Shown: piece after piece, positions 29,278 to 37,129 of the stretch
Layout: each line of letters opens with the position of its first letter
How positions within the stretch are numbered: the first letter of the stretch is position 1
Assembly: GCA_016199085.1 (NCBI GenBank)
Contig: JACQHJ010000009.1
Coordinates: forward strand, 1-41,666
Source: Candidatus Levyibacteriota bacterium
GTDB taxonomy: Bacteria > Patescibacteriota > Microgenomatia > Levybacterales > UBA12049
Direction: 5' to 3'
DNA length: 41,666 nucleotides
Position numbers and translations under genes: made by a program
The notes under the pieces: generated by a model
What the model was told of the DNA's origin: nothing
The model's database searches: none
Seen by the model: only the letters and a program-made list of their open reading frames with translations

Positions 29278-29723
29278 TTAGGAGTTGCCTTCTACTTCTT
29301 TTGCCAATCGCTTTCTTCCAGCATCTGAAATACGGTATAAAGTTTTTGTAGTAGTCATCCCTAAGTTTGTTCTACTCATGGGTAATAATTCTTTTCTAAA
29401 ATCCAGCCCCATTCCCTAAGTCTTTTTAAAGCCCCATAAAACATTCCGAAACCACTCTTGCCAGTGGTGAGATCTGGTTCTATTTGTCTTATAAGAGAGT
29501 AACCTTCTACCTCAGGCTGCCTTGGATCAGTTTCCTGCAGATAATCTACAACTGTTAAGATTGTTATTTCAATCGGTGTCAGATAATTTGTCACTTTTAC
29601 TGTTTTAGCTGTACCACTAGCGTCTCTTTGTTCTTCAAAGACATATGATCTTCTACCGTGATAGCGATAGTATCCATGTAGAAATGGGAGCCTATTTGGT
29701 TCCCGTGTTCTCTCATTTATCAC
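29278..29723 (-). pseudogene. PadR-like winged-helix transcriptional regulator interrupted by a -1 frameshift (ORF-track part: 29376..29723)
   Basis: Frame 1: LTPIEITILTVVDYLQ...EGYSLIRQIEPDLTTGKSGFGMFYGALKRLREWGWILEK; the -1 frame continues ELLPMSRTNLGMTTTKTLYRISDAGRKRLAKEVEGNS*, matching the PadR wing/C-term (YxIxxxGxxxL). Pseudogene, programmed shift, or assembly error. Confidence 0.6.
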
Positions 29724-29895
29724 GAAATTATAACAATTTAATGTAAGAAAATGAAATTACGTAAAACAGAGGAAATTAATTCTTAATAAAAAACCGCATC
29801 TTAACCATGCTTAAAGATGAATTCTTACATGTTCTTGTTGACATATTTACATAATTGTGGCTTAATTAATAAAGACTGAAAATATATATTCTCTT

Positions 29896-29909
29896 TGGTA
29901 TAATACCAT
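29896..29909 (+). promoter_or_regulatory. Extended -10 (TGGTATAAT) inside palindrome TGGTAT-A-ATACCA, upstream of the protease cassette
   Basis: ctttggtataataccataccATG: TATAAT 29899-29904, TG at 29896-29897; ATG 29913. Confidence 0.6.
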
Positions 29910-29912
29910 ACC

Positions 29913-30104
29913 ATGCCAGAAGATAAAAAAATAAGATTTATAAAAACGTTCTCGAACTTACCATTAAATATTAGGAACGAAATAATATATGTTTTTCCTG
30001 ATAAAGGACCAATCACATGGAATGTGGCATTTATTGAAATCATAAACAATACTCCTCTTGGGAAAGAAATACTTGAAAAATTAGACAATCTTAACCTTAT
30101 ATGA
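29913..30104 (+). CDS. Small uncharacterised protein (63 aa), first gene of the cassette
   Basis: MPEDKKIRFIKTFSNLPLNIRNEIIYVFPDKGPITWNVAFIEIINNTPLGKEILEKLDNLNLI; promoter directly upstream; stop overlaps next start (ATGA). Confidence 0.7.
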   Translation: MPEDKKIRFIKTFSNLPLNIRNEIIYVFPDKGPITWNVAFIEIINNTPLGKEILEKLDNLNLI

Positions 30105-30334
30105 CAAACAAAGAAAGACAAAAAGAAATTATAGAATTAGTTAAAGCAAGGCTATCAATCTTACCTCCAGATGCAATCCTATCAGTTGGATCATTTGGGG
30201 AACTAAAAAAAGACCAAGTGATTAAAGAAGTTGAAAATAATACGGAAATAGGTAAAAAGATAGTAGAGGTGCAAATGGAATATTTACAAATGCTTAAAAA
30301 AGGAATTTTTTATGGCGAAGCTGCTAATAACTAG
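30101..30334 (+). CDS. Small uncharacterised protein (77 aa), second gene of the cassette
   Basis: MTNKERQKEIIELVKARLSILPPDAILSVGSFGELKKDQVIKEVENNTEIGKKIVEVQMEYLQMLKKG...; ATGA overlap with the upstream gene and a long overlap with the downstream gene. Confidence 0.72.
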   Translation: MTNKERQKEIIELVKARLSILPPDAILSVGSFGELKKDQVIKEVENNTEIGKKIVEVQMEYLQMLKKGIFYGEAANN

Positions 30335-30956
30335 GCCACTTTACGAAGGCACCACTCATTACTTATTTTTTTGGAGTAATACTGTAATCGAATTTGCGAA
30401 AACAAAATCTTACGACATTTTAGATCTAAAAATAAAAAAGGCCAACAGAAAAACCTTGGAAAGTTATTTAAGCAATAATAAGCCAAACTTCGTTATCTTA
30501 AATGGACATGGTTCTTCAGATCTAATTGCTGGTCAAGACGATGAGATAATAATTAAAGTCGGGGAAAATGAGAAAATACTAAAAGGAACTATTGTATATG
30601 CTTTATCCTGTAAAACAGGACAGATATTGGGTCCTAAAAGTATCGATGGAGGAACCATATCTTATATTGGATACAAAGAAGATTTTAGCTTTTGGGGAAA
30701 TTCAAGTTATACTGCGAGACCACATACCGACCCGAGAGCTAAGTTATTTTTTGAACCTTCAAATTTAATTCCATTATCTCTTCTTAAAGGACATAATGTA
30801 AGGGAAGCTTGTGAGAAAGCTAAAAACGCATTTAGAGAGAATGCAATAAAATTAATCACATCTGATTCACCAGATAAATTTGTTGTTCCAGATTTAATAT
30901 GGAATATGGTTCATTTATCAAGTTTTGGCGATGATAATGCTAAAGTAGAACAATAA
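30312..30956 (+). CDS. Putative caspase/gingipain-fold (clan CD, C25-like) cysteine protease
   Basis: PNFVILNGHGSSDLIAG (His-Gly block) and KGTIVYALSCKTGQILGPKSIDGGTISYIGYKEDF (strand then Cys block) fit the His/Cys dyad arrangement of clan CD. Confidence 0.7.
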   Translation: MAKLLITRPLYEGTTHYLFFWSNTVIEFAKTKSYDILDLKIKKANRKTLESYLSNNKPNFVILNGHGSSDLIAGQDDEIIIKVGENEKILKGTIVYALSCKTGQILGPKSIDGGTISYIGYKEDFSFWGNSSYTARPHTDPRAKLFFEPSNLIPLSLLKGHNVREACEKAKNAFRENAIKLITSDSPDKFVVPDLIWNMVHLSSFGDDNAKVEQ

Positions 30957-31000
30957 TACATTATGCCAAATGCAATTTATTCACTTGAGGGTATAAATCT

Positions 31001-32122
31001 CTAATTCTTATTCCTTAAGAATGCGGGAATATCCCATGTGTCATCCTCTTCTTCCTCAACTGGCGGTTGAGGGGGGATGTTTTGATTTTGATTCGCGTTT
31101 GTCTGTTGCTGGTTTTGTACCGGCTCTTCTGTCTGGATTGGAGCAACAAACTCTCTAAGCACTTGTCTTGTCTGATCAAAACCAGTTGCAACAACTGTAA
31201 TTTTAATCTGGTCATGCATTGTGTCATCAATTGTTGCTCCAAAAATTATGTTTGCATCCGGATCTGCCTCAGAAGCAATGATTTTTGCTGCTTCATCAAC
31301 CTCTGACATTGTTAAATCAGGTCCTCCCGTAATATTAAACAAAACTCCCCTTGCTCCCTGCATTGATATTTCAAGCAATGGTGAGGAAACAGATGATCTT
31401 GCAGCAGTCTGGGCTCTGTTTTCTCCAACACCAGTTCCTATTCCCATAAGAGCAGATCCTGCATTTGCCATAATTGTTTTTACATCAGCAAAGTCTACGT
31501 TGATAAGACCGGGAAGAGTAATAAGTTCCGAAATTCCCTGAACTCCCTGGGTTAAAACCGAATCAGCAACCTTAAATGCTTCAAGTAAGGAAAGTTTTCT
31601 ATCAACGACGTCCAATATCCTTTGGTTTGGGATTACGATAAGAGTGTCAACTTTGTCCTTTAACTGCTCAATTCCGTCTTCTGCGGCAACCATTCTTCTT
31701 GTTCCTTCAAAAGAAAACGGCTTTGTAACAACGGCAACCGTAAGCACTCCTAATTCTTTTGCAGCTTTTGCAATAATAGGGGTTGATCCTGTTCCTGTTC
31801 CTCCGCCCATACCTGCTGTTAAAAAAAGCATGTCTGTTCCATTTATTAATTCTTTTATTTTTTCAAAAGATTCCTCAGCCGCTTCTTTTCCAATGTCTGG
31901 ATTTCCACCACTCCCAAGTCCCTTTGTTAAGTTTTCGCCTATCTGAAGTTTTGTAGCCGCCTGATTTAGTAAAAGACTCTGCGCATCAGTATTAACGGAG
32001 ATAAAATCGACATTTACAATGCTGTTTTGCGAAATCATTGTATTTAAGGCGTTTGATCCCCCGCCACCAACACCCATTACTCTAATTTTTGCAAAGTTGG
32101 TTGTCTGTGGTTTTATTAACAT
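31001..32122 (-). CDS. ftsZ: Cell division protein FtsZ
   Basis: [18 protein letters not shown]...[25 protein letters not shown]...; C-terminal peptide [10 protein letters not shown]. Confidence 0.98.
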   Translation of the reverse strand: MLIKPQTTNFAKIRVMGVGGGGSNALNTMISQNSIVNVDFISVNTDAQSLLLNQAATKLQIGENLTKGLGSGGNPDIGKEAAEESFEKIKELINGTDMLFLTAGMGGGTGTGSTPIIAKAAKELGVLTVAVVTKPFSFEGTRRMVAAEDGIEQLKDKVDTLIVIPNQRILDVVDRKLSLLEAFKVADSVLTQGVQGISELITLPGLINVDFADVKTIMANAGSALMGIGTGVGENRAQTAARSSVSSPLLEISMQGARGVLFNITGGPDLTMSEVDEAAKIIASEADPDANIIFGATIDDTMHDQIKITVVATGFDQTRQVLREFVAPIQTEEPVQNQQQTNANQNQNIPPQPPVEEEEDDTWDIPAFLRNKN

Positions 32123-32174
32123 ATTAAATTATACGGGCATACTAACAAAAACATTTGAGTTTTGCAAGTTTATT

Positions 32175-33461
32175 TTAAGGCAGGAAAGATTTGAAAAAAG
32201 AAATAATTTTTGAAAATGTTTTGCTGTCAAATTTAAAGTTATTAAGCTTTGGAATACCGAAACCAAAAGATGACGATGACGACTCGACATTTGACCCGTA
32301 CATCAAAAGCCCGATGACTGCCGAAAACGAAGGATGCTGTATTTCATCGATTATTCCCTTGATATTAGAAGCTATGGCAATTCTAACCGGCATCGCAAGC
32401 ATTCTTTTGGCGCTGTCTGTAATCCCTATTGTCCTTGCTCCCCCTCCTGTGATTACAAGACCTGAGGGAGTTTGTCCCGCAAACCCTGATTTTTTAACTT
32501 CAATTCCAACCATGGTAAAGAGTTCATTTAAGCGGGGTCTTATTATTCCGTCAATCAGGGTTTTTTTGGAAACTTTCTTAAGCTCTTCGGAAAGAGCAAG
32601 AGGAGAAAGATCGACTTCATCTGAAAATCTTTCCGCAACTTTATCCTCAACCCCATCAGTACCCACTTTTTTCTTGATAGGATTTGATAAAAACAATTTT
32701 ATTTTTTCCGCAGACTCTAAGGAGATTCGAAGACCTATTGCCAAATCATTTGTAATGTGTCTTGCTCCGATTGGAATTACCGAGGAATAAGCTACCGATC
32801 CTTCTACATAAATGGAAATATCTGTTGTTCCGGCTCCTATATCAACCAAAACTACCCCTAATTCTTTTTCCGTATCGGATAAAACCGCCATTGAACTTGC
32901 GTATCCGCTAAAAACTACAGCATCTAAATCTACGCCAACTTGCGAGAATGCTTTCTCCATATTTCTAATTGAAGTTGAATTTGCACTTATTATATGAGTA
33001 TCTACTTCAAGCCTAATGCCTGTCATTCCTATCGGGTCTTTAATCCCTTCCTGTCCGTCAACGATATAGCTTCTGGGCAAAACGTGGATAATTTCTCTAC
33101 TAGATGGCAGAGAAACAGCTCTGGCTGCCTCGATAACTCTGGTTAAATCGCTTTCTGCAATTTCTCCCTCGGGTCTTGCAACGGCAACGACCCCTCTTGA
33201 GTTAAGTGATTCTATATGACTTCCGCCTATTGAGGCAATGATGTGGGAAGCGCTGTATCCGGCCATTCGCTCAGCTGCCTCCAGAGAGCTGTTTATGGAA
33301 GTGACCGCCTCTTCTATATCGACAATTTGTCCCTTTCTGATTCCGTTTGATGGGACTTCTGAAACGCCTAAGACATTAACAAAGTCATCTACTTTTGCGA
33401 TGACTGAGACAATTTTCGAGGTACCGATATCTACGCCTACAACAATTTTTCCTTCACTCAT
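32175..33461 (-). CDS. ftsA: Cell division protein FtsA
   Basis: IVVGVDIGTSKIVSVIAKVD...GVVLVDIGAGTTDISIYVEGSVAYSSVIPIGARHITNDLAIGLR...GLVITGGGART. Confidence 0.97.
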   Translation of the reverse strand: MSEGKIVVGVDIGTSKIVSVIAKVDDFVNVLGVSEVPSNGIRKGQIVDIEEAVTSINSSLEAAERMAGYSASHIIASIGGSHIESLNSRGVVAVARPEGEIAESDLTRVIEAARAVSLPSSREIIHVLPRSYIVDGQEGIKDPIGMTGIRLEVDTHIISANSTSIRNMEKAFSQVGVDLDAVVFSGYASSMAVLSDTEKELGVVLVDIGAGTTDISIYVEGSVAYSSVIPIGARHITNDLAIGLRISLESAEKIKLFLSNPIKKKVGTDGVEDKVAERFSDEVDLSPLALSEELKKVSKKTLIDGIIRPRLNELFTMVGIEVKKSGFAGQTPSGLVITGGGARTIGITDSAKRMLAMPVRIAIASNIKGIIDEIQHPSFSAVIGLLMYGSNVESSSSSFGFGIPKLNNFKFDSKTFSKIISFFKSFLP

Positions 33462-33463
33462 AA

Positions 33464-33883
33464 TTACTTAAATGAAACGACAGGATTATCGAATCTAAAA
33501 TCAAGCGATTTTAGCTTCTTACCTTCTATTGTAAGTCTTGAAAGCATAAGTTGTAAAGAGGTTATTTGGCTCGAAACATTCTTTTTTGAGGAAAAAATTA
33601 TCTCGGAATCATCTCTTAATTTTACAGTCAACGACCCGTCGGAATTTGAAGTGACTTTTCCAAAAGAAATATTTTGTTTTTCCAACTCCTCTTCTACTCT
33701 TGCCAGAAGGCTTTCTTTTGTTTGGGACAAAGGACTTATAAAACCGTACGTATTGATGTAAAAGTTTATGTAAAGATAAGAAAAAAAAGTCGTAATAAGT
33801 CCTATAAAAAGAATTGTTATCAAAAGTATCTTAAAACCTTTCTTTGGACTGTATTTATTAATCCTTCTTTTTCGAAGCAACAT
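33464..33883 (-). CDS. Short FtsQ/DivIB-like protein
   Basis: Basic N-term plus a single TM, C-term KLKSLDFRFDNPVVSFK (FtsQ-type IDLRF motif); lies between ftsA and murG. Confidence 0.7.
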   Translation of the reverse strand: MLLRKRRINKYSPKKGFKILLITILFIGLITTFFSYLYINFYINTYGFISPLSQTKESLLARVEEELEKQNISFGKVTSNSDGSLTVKLRDDSEIIFSSKKNVSSQITSLQLMLSRLTIEGKKLKSLDFRFDNPVVSFK

Positions 33884-34958
33884 CTTGTAACACTCCTATT
33901 ACTTTTTCGGCCGCCTTCCCGTCAATCGGGTTTGGTACGTTTAACTTAAACAAGTTAATATTCTTAAGCATCTCATTTAATGCAGAAACAAAAGTCTGGG
34001 AAGTTAGGCTATTTTGTTCATAGACTTTGGATAGACCTAAGCTTTCAATAAATTTAGCGTTTTTAAGCTGCTCGTTTCTTTGCGAGAAAGAAAGAGGAAT
34101 GAGAAGTGATGGTTTTTCCAAAAAAATCAACTCACAAACCGTATTTATTCCAGACCTTGAAACAACAATGTCAGAAGATCTCATAATTTTTGCAGACTCC
34201 ATTGGATCAAGGAATTTTTTGGGAAGATATCGTAAGGCTTTTTCTTTGGGAAGGACCTTTTTGAGATTTTGTAAGTTTTCAAAATCATTAAATTCTATAG
34301 AGTCACCTGTCTGATGAACAATACGAAATGTATCCAAAAGCTTGCCTAAAGACTCCAAAACCAAGCTGTTTATCACGTGCGAACCCTGGCTTCCTCCGGT
34401 GATATAAAGGATAGGAACTTTGTTTTTTTCAGATTCCTCTTTTTTTACCTCTATCACTTCTTTTTTTAGAGGAAGACCCGTTAAAACTGTTTTACCTTTA
34501 GGAAAAAAACTTTGGGAAGAACCAAAGCTAATACAGATCTTTTTGGCAAACAAAGAGACCATTTTATTGGCAAGACCAGCTTCCAGTGTCTGCTCATGTA
34601 TGACAGAGGGTATTCTAAGAAGATAAGAAGCCATTACAACAGGTACTGAAACGTATCCTCCAAAACCCAAAACAACATCTGGCTTTATTTTCTTTAAAAG
34701 CAAAACCGCCTGGGAAAGCCCAATCGGGATTTTTGTCAAAGATGAAATAGTGTGTCTCGTAAATGCTCTCTGCAGCCTTCCGGTATTTAGCTCAAAAAAA
34801 GGAATATTTAAGTCGTTTATTATTTGGTATTCCAAAGAAACAGCAGAGTCTGCCTCCATGGAATATTTTCTTCCGACATAAAAGACCTCATCATCCTTAA
34901 GATTTTCTATTACCGATAGCGCAGGGGACAAATGTCCTCCTATTATTAAAATTTTCAT
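33858..34958 (-). CDS. murG: UDP-GlcNAc:undecaprenyl-PP-MurNAc-pentapeptide GlcNAc transferase
   Basis: MKILIIGGHLSPALSVIENL...DVVLGFGGYVSVPVVMASYLLRIPSVIHEQ...ILYITGGSQGSHVIN...SDIVVSRSGINTVCELIFLEKPSLLIPL. Confidence 0.95.
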   Translation of the reverse strand: MKILIIGGHLSPALSVIENLKDDEVFYVGRKYSMEADSAVSLEYQIINDLNIPFFELNTGRLQRAFTRHTISSLTKIPIGLSQAVLLLKKIKPDVVLGFGGYVSVPVVMASYLLRIPSVIHEQTLEAGLANKMVSLFAKKICISFGSSQSFFPKGKTVLTGLPLKKEVIEVKKEESEKNKVPILYITGGSQGSHVINSLVLESLGKLLDTFRIVHQTGDSIEFNDFENLQNLKKVLPKEKALRYLPKKFLDPMESAKIMRSSDIVVSRSGINTVCELIFLEKPSLLIPLSFSQRNEQLKNAKFIESLGLSKVYEQNSLTSQTFVSALNEMLKNINLFKLNVPNPIDGKAAEKVIGVLQDVASKKKD

Positions 34959-34959
34959 A

Positions 34960-36027
34960 TTAGTTACTTTGCCTTTTAATATTTAAAAGTATTCCTATTG
35001 AAGTTAAATTGATAATAAGTGCCGTTCCTCCATGGGAAATAAAAGGAAGCGGAATTCCGGTCAAAGGTAAAAGCGCTGTTTGCGCTGCAAGGTTAATAAA
35101 AACCTGGGCTGCCAGAAAAGTCGTAATTCCTGCTGCCAAAAGCTTTCCGAACATATCTTTGGCATTTTTGGAAATCGCAAAGCCTCTAAAAATAATTAGT
35201 AAAAATACGCCAATTATCCCAACAGCTCCTATAAAACCGAGTTCCTCTGCAATGATTGCAAAGATTGAATCGGTTGCATTTTCAGGTAAATATGCATATT
35301 TTTGTAATGAATTACCAAGCCCTACCCCCATAAGCCCTCCACTACCTAATGCTATCAGAATTTGCCTGACATGATAGGATGATGCGCTAACATCTTGGTT
35401 AAAGTTAAAAAAAGTAGCAAGTCTTGCGGCCCTGTATGGTTCCAAAACGATTAAAACAATTCCTGCCAAAAACATAATCGGAAAAGTGATTAAAAGCTGG
35501 ATCACATTTGCTCCTGATAGAAAATATAAAGTTACAGAAAGAGCAAGGATTATCGCAGCAGTTCCCATATCAGGCTCAAGCATGATAAGACCAAGTATCA
35601 TCGAAAGAAGTAGTAAAAATGCCCCGATTCTTCCTTTCTCTTTGGAAGAAAGCCAGGCAGAAAGATAAATAGCCAGAGTAAGCTTGACTACTTCTGAGGG
35701 CTGGAGCGTAAAAAAGCCAAAATCTATCCAGCGCCTTGCTCCCAAAAGCTTTAAGCCAAAACCTGGAATAAAGACCATGACCAAAAGACCGATTGAAACC
35801 AAAAGCAGAGGAAGAGCAAGATTATAAAACCTGTGGTAATTAAACTTGGTAAAAAAGATTAAAGCGCCAAAGCCCAAAACTATCCAGACTATCTGATCTT
35901 TTACATAACGGTATTTGTCGGAAAAATCTCTGAATGCGACAAACGATGAGGCATCATAAATCATGAAAAGCCCAAAAATTGTTAAAAAAATAACACTTCC
36001 TAGAAGTATAAGATCTATTCTTTTCAT
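34960..36027 (-). CDS. ftsW: FtsW (SEDS peptidoglycan polymerase)
   Basis: PDMGTAAIILALSVTLYFLSGAN...LPENATDSIFAIIAEELGFIGA...LPLTGIPLPFISHGGTALIINL. Confidence 0.94.
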   Translation of the reverse strand: MKRIDLILLGSVIFLTIFGLFMIYDASSFVAFRDFSDKYRYVKDQIVWIVLGFGALIFFTKFNYHRFYNLALPLLLVSIGLLVMVFIPGFGLKLLGARRWIDFGFFTLQPSEVVKLTLAIYLSAWLSSKEKGRIGAFLLLLSMILGLIMLEPDMGTAAIILALSVTLYFLSGANVIQLLITFPIMFLAGIVLIVLEPYRAARLATFFNFNQDVSASSYHVRQILIALGSGGLMGVGLGNSLQKYAYLPENATDSIFAIIAEELGFIGAVGIIGVFLLIIFRGFAISKNAKDMFGKLLAAGITTFLAAQVFINLAAQTALLPLTGIPLPFISHGGTALIINLTSIGILLNIKRQSN

Positions 36028-37040
36028 TTATTAAAGAATGCGAGGTATAGTCCCAAAACTGCAAAAAATACACCTAATAACCAACCTCTCATTACAATTT
36101 TAGGTTCGTCCCATCCTCTTTTGAAAAAATATAGATGGAGAGGAGCAACTGGAAATATTTTTCTATGCAATAACTTTTTGCCAAGTATTTGGATAAGAGA
36201 TGATCCAACCTCCAAAACAAAAACTCCTCCGATGACAGCAATTGCCAGGGTTTTACCCGTCAAAAGTCCAATGATTGCAAGGCACGCTCCCAAGGAAAGC
36301 GATCCGACATCTCCAAGCCAGATTCTTGCTCTATATATATTGAAGTATAAAAACGCGGCAACACTTCCCATCAAAACCGCAATGAAGACTCCAAGCCCTT
36401 GGTCAAGATTTGTAAAAGAAATCGCAAGAAATGCAACTAGACTAATAAGAAGTAATCCCGGAGATAAACCGTCAAGTCCGTCTGCAATATTAAATGCATT
36501 TGCAAAAGCAACGATTACAAAAGCTGCAAAGGGAATATATAAAAAACCTATGTCGGCAAGTCCTATTCCTTTTATAAAAAGGAAGGTGTAGTTTAGGTTG
36601 AAATACAAAACTGTTGCGGGAATCAGAGCCAAAAGCCACTGGATTATAAATTTATATCTAAACCTAACTCCTAATAGAAAATATTTCTCAGGCTTTGTAA
36701 CGAGCTTTTTTGCATCGTCAAACATACCCAAGATCCCAAAGCTGATAAATGTAAAAAGGATAGTAAAAAGTTCCCATGGGTTGACCTGGATATTAAATAT
36801 TCCAATTGACCATAAAAATACCGTCGTAACTATTGCAATGATCAAGACTCCTCCACCGAAAGGAGTACCGACTTTCCAAGCATTAAATTTATCAAAAAGT
36901 GGTGTGGGTTCGTTGAAAATATCAACAGTAGCCTGATGTTGACGCCTTAACTTCAATTTATATAAAAAGTCGATAAAGGGAATAATCAGAATAAATGTCA
37001 AAACCATGGACAGAAGTGTCAAACCCAGCAGTTGTGTCAT
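36024..37040 (-). CDS. mraY: Phospho-N-acetylmuramoyl-pentapeptide transferase
   Basis: NAFNIADGLDGLSPGLLLISLVAFLAI...ARIWLGDVGSLSLGACLAIIGLLTGK...APLHLYFFKRGWDEPKIVMRGW. Confidence 0.96.
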   Translation of the reverse strand: MTQLLGLTLLSMVLTFILIIPFIDFLYKLKLRRQHQATVDIFNEPTPLFDKFNAWKVGTPFGGGVLIIAIVTTVFLWSIGIFNIQVNPWELFTILFTFISFGILGMFDDAKKLVTKPEKYFLLGVRFRYKFIIQWLLALIPATVLYFNLNYTFLFIKGIGLADIGFLYIPFAAFVIVAFANAFNIADGLDGLSPGLLLISLVAFLAISFTNLDQGLGVFIAVLMGSVAAFLYFNIYRARIWLGDVGSLSLGACLAIIGLLTGKTLAIAVIGGVFVLEVGSSLIQILGKKLLHRKIFPVAPLHLYFFKRGWDEPKIVMRGWLLGVFFAVLGLYLAFFNK

Positions 37041-37048
37041 ATTTTGTT

Positions 37049-37077
37049 ATTATAATCCCTTGAGAGTTTATATTCAA
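37049..37077 (-). promoter_or_regulatory. Promoter TTGAAT-17-TATAAT of mraY (leaderless)
   Basis: Reverse strand TTGAAT (37077..37072), 17 nt, TATAAT (37054..37049), 8 nt to the ATG at 37040. Confidence 0.65.
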
Positions 37078-37129
37078 TAAAAACTGCTCAACGCTTAGAT
37101 TTTGGATATAACCAATGATGCCTAAGATA

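Noticed and set aside
29376-29378. TGA at the end of the PadR-like ORF as stop-codon recoding (UGA sense code)
   Set aside because: Reading through gives only VEQT before TAG, and TGA is used as a normal stop elsewhere (e.g. 30102-30104); the -1 frame explains the C-terminus better.
29825-30121. 98-aa minus ORF opposite the cassette start
   Set aside because: Antisense to the promoter-supported 63-aa gene, whose ATGA coupling is convincing.
31015-32213. ORFs overlapping ftsZ in other frames
   Set aside because: Shadows of ftsZ; the Q/R-rich 75-aa frame is a frame-shifted reading of the FtsZ linker.
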